Source of the DNA: Pterobdella sp. o SKG-2022
Taxonomy: Eukaryota; Annelida; Clitellata; Hirudinida; Piscicolidae
Direction of reading: 5' to 3'
Assembly: GCA_964035795.1 (NCBI GenBank)
Contig: OZ038326.1
Span: forward strand, 2,142,916 to 2,206,915
Length of the DNA stretch: 64,000 bases
Both the position numbers and the translations under genes were made by a program. Below the pieces are notes generated by a model. It was not told the origin of the DNA. It saw only the letters and a program-made list of their open reading frames with translations, and ran no database searches. Positions 26,523-39,271 of this stretch are shown here, in pieces (the stretch's first letter is position 1; each line of letters begins with the position of its first letter).

Positions 26523-29500
26523 TCATATTGAAAGCCTGAAAATAAGTTTTTTCGGTAGTCGATCGTTTTTGGGTACTTCTGAAAAGTTTCCATTATTAGC
26601 TCTGCACCATCTGACAAATGGTTTAAAATTTCATGAATCTGAATCAAAAACTTATCTATAAATTTGAGATAGTTTGGAAATTTTTCAACCGTTTGATCTG
26701 ATAGTTTCAACAACTTTTAAATAAAATTTTTAAACATGTTCCAAGTCAAAAATTTTATTATACCACATTCACATAAAAACACAAACAATACCATCAAACA
26801 GAAAAAATTCAAAATTTTACCTCAAAGATCTACCCATCTTCTCAAAATTCATTTTCGGATTGTTCTTTTTTTTACCCCACAATGTAGCGACCTCTTTCGA
26901 CTTACCAGAAACGATCCTAAAAACCCCGTTCTGTTTATCTTCCCAGCATACACACGAAGGGTTGTACTTTGGATTGTTCAAAAGATCTCTCATGAAATCA
27001 CTTAAAAGAAACTCTGTTGGTTTTTTGTATAACTATCTTCGTGGTATTTTCAAGCTGAAGTATAAAATAGGAATGTATGAACAGGTTAAAATTGACAAGC
27101 ACGGTCCATAATTACATTTCCTTAATATTAAGGATGTAAAAAAAATCTATCACTTCTATTTATCATTATTATTATTGTTTCTATTTATTTTGTTTTTTTT
27201 ATATATTTTTTTTACTATTATTTTATAATTGCAGTTTTTATCATTATAACCCAAGCAATTAGTATTCGTTGTCATCTTTATTGCAAATCGTCGGCCCCAT
27301 AGCTCCATGGTTGAGCATTAGATTAACTATCTAAAGTTACCGGGTTCGATCCCGCGTGGACCGACTATTAGCACCTGTTCCACAGTGTGTTTTTGCTACA
27401 TTAAATTTGTAGCAAGCGCTTTGATCTATAAGGAAAAACGCTTTATAAATACCACATTACATTAAAATCATAATGCTTAAAATAATTTGTCATCTTTGTT
27501 TATCAGAAATTCAGTAATTCATCTTGAGCTTTTGGTGAATATTCCCAAAATTTTGTATATGAATGTCATGTACAATAAATAAGCATTATTTAACTTACAA
27601 AACAATAGTGTTGTCAAGCCTATATATATATATCCAATAGTCCCATTTTAATGAAAGCTATATACAACTCTACTAAATAATTTGTTGAAAAAATTTGCTA
27701 TAAATAAAAATCCCAAATATTTCAAATCAAAAATTATATGGCACTTATTGTCTGTATAGTCTCCTAAATTGCTTTGGGATTTCAAAAAGGAAGCAAGACT
27801 CGGCATACAAAATTTAAAATAACTTTAATTACCTGCTCTTTTATAGTCATTTACTTATATAAATTGCTTGCATACATATTTAGTTACTTTTCCTCAAGTT
27901 TTCTTAGACCAGTTCAAAGCACTTGGGTTGAAAATTTCTCAATTGCTTTCAAAGTATATTTCTTAAAATATGAATTCTTCAATAATATAATCAACTTCTT
28001 TTTATTTAGGTAATTTTTTATGATGTTTTTTACTTTTTTCAATTGTTATTTGAAATAAATTTGTTTATTTATGGCTTAAGGTGTTGCAATCGTTCTACTC
28101 TTTGGTAAGATCACTGTTATGCATTTAAAGCACCATTATTCCAGTCTTATGTAATGTAATGCAGTATTTATGAAGCGCTTTCTCTTGTAGTTCAAAGAGC
28201 TTGCTACAAATTTAATGTAATTTGAATTAATGTAGCGAAACTCACAATGCGGAACAGGTGCTAAAACTAATGTAAAAGCACAAAAACTTGGATTCAGAGT
28301 TAGTTAATGCCCCGGATGTTTTGTGCTAATAAGTAATATCACAATAAATTTAGACTCAATGAAACTTCTCTCAATTTGTCTTATAAATTGTCATGCTTGC
28401 TATTTAATTGTCATGTTTTTAATTGAATTTCCAACTTCTGCTGAACTACCTTTGTTCCCCTATTCATAATCTCACTTCTCGGTTCTTAGTATTCAAAATT
28501 GTTTACTCATTATTTTCAAGTATTTCTTAAATTTTAAACTTTTGTATTTGGAAACATATAATAACCAAGACAGAATGGAGTTTTTAAAAGTAAACTTTGC
28601 ATATAAACACCAAAGATATTGAAAAAAACTATTAAAATTCAAGATGGAACAATTCAAAGATTGAGTGAAAACATATGGGAACTCACTCGAGGTTCGTTTC
28701 TTGGGGTTTTTGCTCAACTGCAGGCTACTCAGGTGCTCGGGGCCGTATTGCTCTTTAAGTTTTTTGAGTCTGTAGTAAGAAAGACCAGTGAAAGACAGAT
28801 TGGATTCAAAATCACTGTTTCTATTTTCTTCACCGTTGCTGTCGCTAGCTATGATGTTATTGTTGCCGTCTGTGGTAGTTTTTGTGTTGTTTTTTTGTAG
28901 TGTTTGGCCTTTTATAAACGTCTCTTTGGACTTGCTTACATCGGCTTTCATAGCAGGCTTATAACAATTAATTTTTATGAAATGGTCTTTCTTACTATCA
29001 GCATTTTCATCTTCATCGTCGTCGTCGTCATCGGTGATATTTTGAATGAAAGTTGGGATCAAAGCTTCTTTCGTGGGAGAATCGGGAACGTCTACTGTAT
29101 TAATTACTTTTTCTACCGTTATATTTTTCTTAGTCATTGGTTGCACCGCGATTACCTCATTAGTTTTGTTATTAGTAAGATCTCTGTTAGTATTGTTACT
29201 AATTTTTATGTTTATAACCGGAGGTAAGAAGAAATTCGAGCTAGCTAAGTTGTTTTGTAAGTTAGGGTTTTTTCTGTTGATCAAATTAGTAACTTTTGGA
29301 ATTTGGTTGTTCATAGATTTGTTAATACTTGAAAAATTTATATTATTACTAAGTTTAAGTTCAGTATTGTCCTCCAATGAGCAAGTTTTTTGAGTTGGTT
29401 GAGAAATGTTTGAGTGGTTAAAGTTGGGAAAAGAGCTGAATTTTGGGTTGAATTTGAGGATCTGGTGAAACACGTTGATAGGCAAAGTAACTACTGTTGA

Positions 29501-31555
29501 TGCTGTATAAGTTTCAATGATATAATTGATTACTTTCTGGTGCAATGATATTGTATGTAATGCAATTTAAACCAATTATCTTTAAATTAATTATTTTACA
29601 ATTTATTAATGAATGTACGTGGGATCTGATGTTGAAATGATTGGATTGAAACGTAATTGGTACATGTTTTACTTTAAAAAAAATCAAAATATACTTGATA
29701 AAATAATTTTCAAAAATATAATCACTCAAAACCTTAAAAAATATACATATATTTATATACATTAAAGACACTGTCTCAAATGCTTTATTTATAACAGCAT
29801 TTCAAAGCTTTAAGCTTTTCAATCAAGTTAAAACCAGTTTATAACGAGATTCAAAAGGATAGCTCCCGAACAATACGCTAGAATAACACTCGAAGGTTTT
29901 TAAAAATTATTACAAAGCTTTTTGATTTCTAAAATCCTAATTAGGTTTTGGTAACTAAGATATTTGAAAGCATTTTGTAAGGTCAACAAATAGAATGCAT
30001 TTATTTTTAAAGACACGAAGCTTTTCCTAAGACTAGCTTACGTTATAGTGTTTTTTTCAAAATAAATATTTTGTGTTTGTTGACCTTAAAATTTGATTTA
30101 GGCCATTATACTTCATTTCAAAGGCTTTTGTTTTGAATATATTGAACCAAAGTGCGTTTATAAATAGATACAATTTTCATAAAATTAAATAGACATTATT
30201 TCTTCAATAAACTTTCCAATTATTAAACTCTATATAAAATTAAATGGAATTCTCACCATTATCTTGGCTGGGGGAAGCCAAGCTAAAGTTTTTTATAGAG
30301 AAAGAAGTAGAATTAGGGTTACATATGTTTTGCTGAACAGAAGTAAATGCTTCATTAGAAAAAGGTGTTTTGTTCTGTGACGCAGTTATAATTTGATGAA
30401 AACTCAACGGTTTTTGATGGAAAGAGACCGGTTTTTGAGATTCTGGAAAGGTGTTTTCAAACCGGTTCAGCCCCATGTGGGAGGTTTGCATGAAGGGGCT
30501 TAGAGGAAAGTTTTTTACTGGTGGTGTTGTTTTGACACTCTCACTTTTAACCATATTCGTTTTTCCTTCGTACCCTTCATGGTGATAAAATTTGTTATTG
30601 CTTTTGGGGTCTTTTCACACAAATATTTCTTTAACTTTTATAAAACCATTATAATGTTATTTTCAAACGATTTCCTAAATCAACTTTTAACTTAATGATT
30701 GATTTCCAACCCAAAGCTTCACCATTTTTATATTCATATGCACTTCTCAGATAATTTAACTTATAATATACGCACTAACATGTATAAGAAATTTTTTGTA
30801 AAACGAGCTTAACTTCTCAAATATCTACATAAACAACCATTTACATTAAAAACCCCACTAACACTTTTTCTCAGTTTTCTTTAGTCTCATGTTTAACGTT
30901 AGGTGCAGAAATTCGCCATAATCTGGGTCCCTAGCCTTGAAATCCTCTACAGACATCTCGCAAAGCTCCTTCCCCGTCAGTTTTTGGAACTTTTCCCCTT
31001 TCAGTGATTCCAAGGGTATTCCGTTCAAACCTTTAATAGATTTTTTACATGATTTTTAGACAAAATTTTATATAAATCTTATCTTTTCAAAAAACAACAT
31101 TTTTACGTTTAAATTTCTATTTTAAGATATAAAAATTAGTATATTTCGGAAACAACAGTGTGTTTTAAATAGTCCCAAACATAGAACTCAATAAAAACTA
31201 CAGTAAATGTTATTAAACGGGGGATAAAAACGTTCACTTCTCTTCCAGCATGGCAGGATTTTTAGACGTATAGGAACAACTATAGTTTCTATTGTCAAAG
31301 CTTAACAAAGATTAAAGGAACCTGCGTTGAAGTAAATCCAATTGAGAATTTCGGCACTGTTCCAAGTCTCTGGTGCTTTGTTGTACCAGGTGTTTCTCAT
31401 GTCCAACACTTTAATGGGTTGATGGAGTTGTGGGATTGGATGACTTGAAAATAATATAAGAAGTATTTCGGAGGCTTAAATATCGTCATGGTTAAGTGTT
31501 GATGAGCTTTTATAGTAGTTATAATGTGATCTTACCAATGCTTTTTGGTTCTCAT
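26523..31555 (-). CDS. ETS-family transcription factor with Pointed (PNT/SAM) domain, ESE/ELF3-like layout
   Basis: Seven minus-strand exons join in frame to 579 codons: 31555-31536, 31443-31322, 31030-30865, 30600-30257, 29502-28687, 27013-26821 and 26601-26523. Exons 2-3 encode a PNT domain (PETWNSAEILNWIYF, then FQKLTGKELCEMSVEDFKA). Exons 4-5 form a long Ser/Asn-rich linker with an acidic run DDDDDDEDE. Exon 6 encodes an ETS domain: SDFMRDLL, the NPSCVCWEDK block, GVFRIV, LWGKKKNNPKMNFEKM and GRSLR. The two arginines of RSLR are those that contact the GGA core in known ETS proteins. An N-terminal PNT and an extreme C-terminal ETS domain are the layout of the ESE and PDEF groups. Exon 7 is the least certain: it supplies KKLIFRL, resembling the last ETS strand, but the usual YYY after RxLR is missing. 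The first exon is only 20 nt and was chosen for its strong GTAAGA donor and matching phase. Confidence 0.87.
27291..27470 (+). mobile_element. tRNA-derived SINE, complete head and tail
   Basis: The first 74 nt (27291-27364) fold as a near-complete tRNA. The acceptor stem TCGGCCC/GGACCGA pairs at 6 of 7 positions, the D arm is GCTC/GAGC, and the anticodon stem TTAGA/TCTAA carries loop TTAACTA (AAC, valine-type). The B box is GGGTTCGATCCC; its T stem is imperfect. A non-tRNA body follows and ends in a tail with two GCG-type blocks, AAGCGCTTTGA and AACGCTTTATAAATA. The tail resembles the LINE 3' stem-loops in this window, as expected if the SINE is mobilised by such a LINE. It lies in the large intron of the ETS gene. 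Confidence 0.85.
28149..28270 (-). mobile_element. 5'-truncated copy of the same SINE family
   Basis: The reverse complement matches the body and tail of the SINE at 27291: it starts TTAGCACCTGTTCCGCA, continues with ATTAAATTTGTAGCAAGC and ends AAAGCGCTTCATAAATA followed by CATTACATTA. The tRNA head is absent. An extra copy of the word attaaatt/acatta inside the body makes it slightly longer than the first copy there. It is less than 1 kb from the first copy and in the opposite orientation. Confidence 0.85.
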
Positions 31556-31925
31556 AATAGTATTGGTTCTTAAGTTGGAAGATTTTGATATTAGTACTTT
31601 GATTATAGCAATTGCAAATCCTATTATATGCAATTGTGGCACAAAATATGATAATTTATTATTATTGTAAAGTAATTTTTAATTATATAAAATGAAAATT
31701 TTCTTCAAATGATGAAAGCTTTTTGAAGAGTTATCTCAAGAATCAAAGTTATTTTCTGATAATATAGTTCATTGCAATGTAACATATACAATAAATTCTC
31801 CAATCACAAGCAAGTTTTATTTAATTAAACAACGTGAAAATATCAAGTTTTGGTTCAATAGAAAATCGATGACTTGGTCAATTGATTCTGTTGAGTTTGA
31901 ACATTTGAAAACATTAGTTGTTGCA
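31556..31925. other. Spacer upstream of the ETS start codon
   Basis: Contains the presumed promoter and 5' UTR of the ETS gene (minus strand). No recognisable core promoter element. Confidence 0.4.
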
Positions 31926-32531
<606 letters not shown>

Positions 32532-35500
32532 TTTTTTGCTCTGGGCTCTTTATTTCTAAACAATTTTCAAAGTGTATTTTATAATTATCTATAATTTATA
32601 TTATTATGTTATTTTTTTGTTTATTGATAATAATAACTTTTTTATAGTATCTAATATTATTTATATTAATAATTAATTTTTATCCTGGCTAAAATTCTTC
32701 AAACTTCAAATGAGAAGGTAAAAATGGCGATAAACGGTTTCAATCATGAAGTTATAGTGTGTCATCATGTCATCATTATTATTAATATTTATATCATAAA
32801 TGGGCTTTTTCAATTATTAAGTGTTATAAGTATGGTTATAGTGATTTCATCTACTATTCATTCTTTTTATTTTCCAGTGTTATGTTAATTATTACTATTT
32901 CATAATTATTATTAATTTGTTAATACAACCATCACGTGATTGGATGTGCCAACCTGTATTGCTATGTGACTCCAGGTCACTGAGGATTTCCCAGCCATGG
33001 CTTCCACTTGTCACGTCTGCTTCCATGTTTTATCGATTAGCGATCGTATTCTCTATATTGAGTAATACTAGAAACGGAGTATATATTTACTGTATATCTG
33101 TATGTATATCATATTCAAACGGGTTTTGAAAAAATTGTATTTCAAACTTAAATATTTTTAATTTGCTGTTACACAAATTTAATTAAAATTCCTAAACATA
33201 ATCATCATTATTATTATGTCGTTTTAAAGCCTACCCCTTTATAAATGCTCTGTTAACTACAGCCTAATGAACAGATGTAATGTATGAATATTGCATGTAT
33301 TAATCTATGTCTATAGTGCGTTTTTGTGTATAGTTTTATGTATAGTATTATTTAAGATAGTATATTATTGAGTTTGTTCAATAGAAAAACTGAATTTTTA
33401 AAGCAAACTTCAAGATATTGGGAAGTAACATAAATGATAAAAAAATCATTTTTTTGATATTTATCTTTTGTTTTTTTGTGTGAATTATATTAAGATGTTT
33501 TTTTGTGGTAAGATATTTTTTACACGGTAGCAGATTTTATAGAGATTATTAAAAACTTCAAATCTGTTTGAAAAATTTTGTGAAAATAATCTATTTAATG
33601 CATAAAGTTTACAAGAATTATTGTTCAATTCTGTTTTAAATTTACTTAAAACAAACGTATTAGCTAAAAAAGAGCTATGTATAGTTCAGAGAAATAAAGG
33701 TGAAACTAAGTTGAATCGAAAGCAAACAGCTCTAGCAAAACAATGAAAACTTTTGGAAAACCTTTGAAAATCATTGTACAGCTGACTTGAAGGCCTCTAT
33801 ATCAGATTCTTATTATTTTTTATGTTCTCTATTTGTTTTAATGATTATCCTCTTCAGGTCACTTCAAATATTAAATTGTATTATTTATAATTAAACTCAA
33901 TATGGCGGAGATTTTTATTTTTTTGAAGGGTCTCATGAATAATTACAATAATTTATTATAACGGTTTCAAAAAGTAGAAAAAAAAAGTTTATTTTGGCTG
34001 TTTGCATCTTAAATAATTATATTCTTCCACTTGACTTGAAAACTTTACTTTGATAACAAAAAGCTTCGGATTTCAATAAAAAATATTTAATGCTTGTAAA
34101 TCTTATTTTTCCGTGGCTAGAGATATTGTTCAAAAACGCAATTATATTGATTTATCTACACAATTAGTCTTGACTTAATGCTTTTCAAATATTGGTTTAA
34201 ATTTATTTAAGTTCAATTATAGAGTTCAAGATATAATTCATAGAAAATGTCAATGCAAAATCCACCCTATGCTGATATCTGGCCTCATACACGCCAACCC
34301 CTTTGGTAGATATACTTACCAAGAGTAGAAAAAAATATTAACTATCTACATTCACCAAAACGTTATTCATGGCTGAGATAAAAGAGAGAAAAATGTTGAT
34401 CAGTTTTTTATGGTTATTATTCATTAGTTATTTCTTAACACGTGAGCCAAAAAGGTCCCGAGAAGCTACAAGAACATAAAAGGGTTTAAACCGCTTTTAA
34501 CTTTTTACCCAAGCTTAAACTCTTTCATAGCTTCCAATTTTAAAGAATTTGTCTCTTCTTAATTGGATTCAGCTTAAAGTTTCAAATATATTGGATAGAT
34601 ATATCTTAGTGGTTAGAAAACCACTATATGTTTCCATAGATCTTAAATAATTTCATTGTCATTCATTCGCTTCCATTTGTTCTTTTTAAACCCACGGTCG
34701 TTTAATGGTCTATTGCTTTTGATATTTATACTTATAATGTTGTTAATACTATTTATAGTACTGCTGTTATTATATTTAATGCTAAAGGTTGAATAATTAA
34801 TAAATGAGAAAATTTGATAGTTTTTTAAAAATAAAAAATTTTTCTTTTTTAATACCGTTTAATGGCAAAAGTTTATTTATTTTTTGTTATTTTTTTGTAA
34901 ATTATCCAATCTTTCAATATTTTGTTATTATCAACAATAGACTTTCAAATAGATTTGTAAACGAGCTTTAAACCCAGTCAGTACCAGTCCCAACCGGTTT
35001 GAGTTGGTAGCAACTTGGTAAGTTTACGTCATTATTACTATAATTCTCATTGTATTACGAACCCTTTTATAGCATAATTATCTTTATTTTATTTTTTATT
35101 GATGATATCCTCTTGTTTTTAAAATTATGCATTTCGTTCAAACTCATTCTAATAAAAATATCAATTCATTTTCATATGTTTTTTTGAAACTTCTATTTTT
35201 TGTAATGGCTAATATGAAAACGAAAATGACTGGTGAAGAGTGCCTGGAAGTGTAATTCCCACACTTCTCCTAGTTTTGAGCTTGAGCATTTGACAATGTG
35301 TCATTTTTTAATGTATGAAATTATTTTTATTCAAATCAATAAAACTGAGAATGTATTAGGATTTATTTTTAAATCATTGATAACCTCATTTTAGATAAAA
35401 ATAGACTATTCAAAAGTGTATTAATTGTTTTAAGCTTTTTTAGCTGATAATTTTGGTCCAAAAGTAATAAAATTTATTAATAGATATTCACCAAGGTATA

Positions 35501-37347
35501 TAATTTATGTTTTGTTATAACGATTCATCAAAGTTTTTACAATTAAATTTTTTAGCAGTCCTCCTTTGAAGCTGTGTAAAGAATTTTGTTTTATATCTCA
35601 GTTAACAGTATTAGGACTGTTCACTGTTAGTTGCTTATATTAGTCTACTTTTTGTCAAGAAAATATTCTATTTGCAATTAATTTCTCATGATTAAAGATT
35701 TTAATTTAAGTTTGTTTTTAACGTTTTTGATTATTTTGGCGGTAGGAATATTGAGAAATAAAAACGGAAAAGTTTTAAAAAAGAAGATTAATGAACACTA
35801 ATAGTTTTTGTTAAAATATAAAGTTTTCCGTTATAATTGTAAATTTTTTATTTTATCAAAAATGATAAAATAAAAATATTCATCAAAAGCACCAAAAAAA
35901 TTTCATAAAGAAAAGTTAATTCATTTTATATCGATGTTCACAATGTGATCAAGCAAAACAAAAAATGGGAAAAAACTTAGCCAACTCAAACATCATAAAA
36001 TATATATTCAAAATCATTAAAACGGTTTGCAAAGCTATTGTCCTTCAAACTGAACTTTTATTGTATAAGTCATTTGATTGGTTCTAGAGGATTCAACCAA
36101 ATGATTAACCGTTAACTTATTATGTTTGAAGCAAATTTAGACTAAATTACCAGGTTTAATAGCTCCATGCACCAATGGGTTTCTGTATACTTTAAACTCA
36201 AAAAAATTTGCTAAAATAACAAAATTAGTTTGAACAAATAAATCAGTAGAAGTATTTGTTTTATATTTCTTATGAATCTTGAAAAATTTTTTTTAAGATT
36301 CTTTCACTTTTAAACATCGCCGCCTAGTTTTTGACCTTAGGAGTGTGCTTGAACTTTAATGAAGACTTTTAAAACATCACTTTTTCTTTAATCATTAATT
36401 AATCTCATACAACTATATTCAGAAATATATTTCACAAGATTTTGTGAGTTTATCGTTTGGTTTTCAGTCGTTTAAGTTTATTCAACTTTTTCCAAATTTA
36501 ACAATTCGAACTGAATCGTACTCGATGTATCTATATATTTTACGTTTAATGTCATGTTCAGCTATCATTCGTCACTAAAAAAGACCCATAATCGAACTGC
36601 ATAACTCCGCTCTGATTTCGTAAATATGCCTTCGTTACTAAGGGACTTCTATTGATTTTGAATGAATCGATGATCCTTCTTATGATGCAGTTGTGATTGG
36701 AAATTGAAAAAGTCATAAGCCTCTACTAAAAAATAATATTCAGTTGAAATTTTAACCAAAATGCTTTTAACTTTCAAATAGCACATACGATTTTTCTAAA
36801 AAGGTTTAGTTTCACATTTATTTAAGAAAAGACTTTTTAGAATCATTAAGTGGGGTTTTTTGAGTTTTGCTTGTGTTAGAATGTCAATTGAGGATATTTT
36901 CAAGAAAGCTGAAAAACGATACATATATTATAAGGTTGGACGGGTTTTCAAAAATGAAATTTTTAATTTAAAAATATGAAGAAAATCTCAATGAAAGTAT
37001 CCTTTTAATAAAATGAAACTTTAACTAACATAGTGAATTAATTCATTCAGTGATTGATTCATTCATATTAACTAATATTGTCTAAATTAAAAATAATTCA
37101 CAAAACACCAATTAAATCATAATTAAAATATATAAAAATTATGTATTTGATATTGTTTCATTTAACGTTAGTTTCAAACTTCAATAATTAGACTAATTTG
37201 AAATATTAAATCTTGAAGCTTTGTATTTTTAAGTAAAACTTACAGTTTTCAGTAAAACTATTGTTTTAATTTGCATTCAGAAAGTCCAAACTATAGTGCG
37301 GTCAATAATTGTTAAAATTGACGTAAATAATAACGAAAAAATTTCAG
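32532..37347. other. AT-rich region with no recognised gene
   Basis: Mostly AT-rich DNA with poly-T and poly-A runs. A GC-richer island at about 32924-33030 is open on both strands but resembles nothing I know. The 5' exons of the gene whose 3' exons begin at 37348 should lie here or further left, but none could be identified. Confidence 0.45.
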
Positions 37348-38102
37348 AGAGCAGTGAAGAATATAGCAGAAGAGTATGGGGAATTGAAGCGCTTGGAAGA
37401 ACGTGAAACAGGTGATAATATTTTATCTTTTGGATAATTCATTCAGTTTAACGTTCTTTTTTTATTTTATTTAAAAAATGGAACGGGTTATGAAGAGTTT
37501 TGGTTGATAAAGCATTAGGTATTCAGAGACACCCGGATTCGATCCGTGTCAGTCCAATGTTTAACATTTTTTTGCCTTTTTTTATGTAACTTTAGTTTTT
37601 AGTTAAAACATTGATTATCATGTAATGAAGCGCTTTATGAATTTTTATTTCTCATTATACTTCAATTTATATAAATTCTGGTTATTCATAATTTATATAA
37701 TCCAGATACAACTGATGATCTAGGACTGAGAAATGAAAAGAGGGAAGCTCTAATCCAAAAAATTGAAGTGAGTATCTTGTTTGTAGATAATAATAATATT
37801 TTGTTTAGTTTCATCAAGCAAGTTTTATAAGATTTTTGTTTCAAAGGTGTCTCATTATTTAATAATAATTATATTTTTTTCAGGGTGTACAAAAGTCAAT
37901 ACTTGATCATTGTCCAAAGCTAAAAGAAAAAATTACTAACAAACATGATGATAAAAAAAATAATAAAAATGAAAAAAATGATAAATTAAACAAAAAGGGC
38001 AAAGATCCAAATAATTTTGATATTACTTATAACTACACCACAAACCTCCAACCATCCCTTGCACAACCAGACATCAAAATTGCTGAACCTTTATTAGTGT
38101 AA
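37348..38102 (+). CDS. 3' exons of an unrecognised gene (short coiled coil, Lys/Asn-rich tail)
   Basis: Three exons join in frame: 37348-37411 (after TTTCAG, donor GTGATA), 37706-37767 (after TCCAG, donor GTGAGT) and 37884-38102 (after TTTTTCAG, ends TAA). The part seen encodes 114 residues: a charged helical segment (AVKNIAEEYGELKRLEER), a second one (RNEKREALIQKIE), then DHCPKLKEKI, a stretch of alternating Lys/Asn/Asp and a C-terminal tail ending in AEPLLV. The 5' end of the gene was not found, so the start is unknown. An AATAAA lies at about 38291. The helical part might be a heptad coiled coil, but no family can be named. A SINE occupies the first of these introns. Confidence 0.7.
37494..37652 (+). 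mobile_element. Diverged tRNA-derived SINE copy
   Basis: A tRNA-like head (about 37494-37557) with an A-box-like TTGGTTGATAAAGCA and a B box GGATTCGATCC is followed by a T-rich body and the family tail GAAGCGCTTTATGAATTTTTA. The layout and the tail match the SINEs at 27.3 and 28.2 kb, with much more divergence. It lies in an intron of the gene at 37348-38102. Confidence 0.7.
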
Positions 38103-39271
38103 CTTTAATATTTTAAAAAAACATATTTTTTATTAATTATGAAGAATATTTTACAGACCTTACGCTTTATCAGCTCGAACTTATTTCCCAAAAGAAACTT
38201 AAATTCACTTTTCATCAGCCCACGTCGACATCGATTTACTTTTACATTGTCTATAATATTACGATAAAGAAGTTTGAATTAGAATTGATTAATAAATTAA
38301 AAATGGGGTTTGGCTTATATTCACTTATAGATGCGATATTATTTTGTCTTAATGCCGTCTGTATTTTAAACGAAGAAAGATTTCTATCGAAAAGTAAGAT
38401 CTAACTCTCGTGTAATAATATACTATTATATCCCATAAATGCGAAAAAATAAAATTTAACCACATATTCAATAGTTTACTTTTTTTTATAAATTCTACTT
38501 ATAAAGTTGGTTGAGAATCACAATTTTATCCACATGAGCAATGAATGTAATCTACAATAGCTGTAGTAACATTTCCTTCACAAATTTTCTCATAAAGTTG
38601 GTTGGGGATCTTCACAACGAGGATTTGATGACGCACCTGGGCCTAAGCATCAGATACTCAACCTCATCAGATCTGTCAGAACCGTCATGAGATGTAATAC
38701 TTTCAGTATATTACAATAAAGCTGATGTAATATAATTGTATAGTGTATCAGAATATATATGGGCTATAAATAGTATTTAATAAACAATAATAGTATTTTT
38801 CAGTAATCATTTTTTTTGAAATTATTTCTATGAATGGTGTTTTATATGTATTTATTTTTAATGGTCATAGTAAATTTTGTGAAGTGAATTCATTTGAATA
38901 ATTCAAAAATCTTTACTACAGTTCCTTTGATAGCCTTCAACATTGGTGCCATTGTTTTAAAGCTGGCGTTTGGATGATGAAAGACCATTAACTTTTATTA
39001 GAATTTATGTAATAAGTTTCAAACACTTTTTGTTCAAAAGTATATTTCTTGTCAAAAATATTTCCCAATCAACAAATTTTTAAAATTTCATAACATGATT
39101 TGTTCAAATGATAAATTGATTTTTATATAATATCTGCTGTTGTTACAATTCATATATATTTTCAATGGAAAACGTCAGTATAGGTAGATATTATTTATTA
39201 AATTCTTTAATCATACTTTAATGATACTTAATGAACTCGTAATACTACTCATTGCTGGGTACCCCTTGTCA
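38103..39271. other. Convergent intergenic spacer
   Basis: Between the 3' ends of the plus-strand gene ending at 38102 and the minus-strand coiled-coil gene ending at 39272. It holds 3' UTRs and two copies of the word ataaagttggttgRggatc at about 38504 and 38592. No gene seen. Confidence 0.45.
39194..39199 (-). terminator. Candidate polyadenylation signal of the coiled-coil gene
   Basis: On the minus strand AATAAA lies 73 nt after the TAA stop of the coiled-coil gene, a plausible distance for a short 3' UTR. Confidence 0.5.

Noticed and set aside
27291..27364. Functional tRNA-Val(AAC) gene
   Set aside because: The T stem has two mismatches and the sequence continues into a SINE body and tail that recur at 28.2 kb; it is a SINE head.
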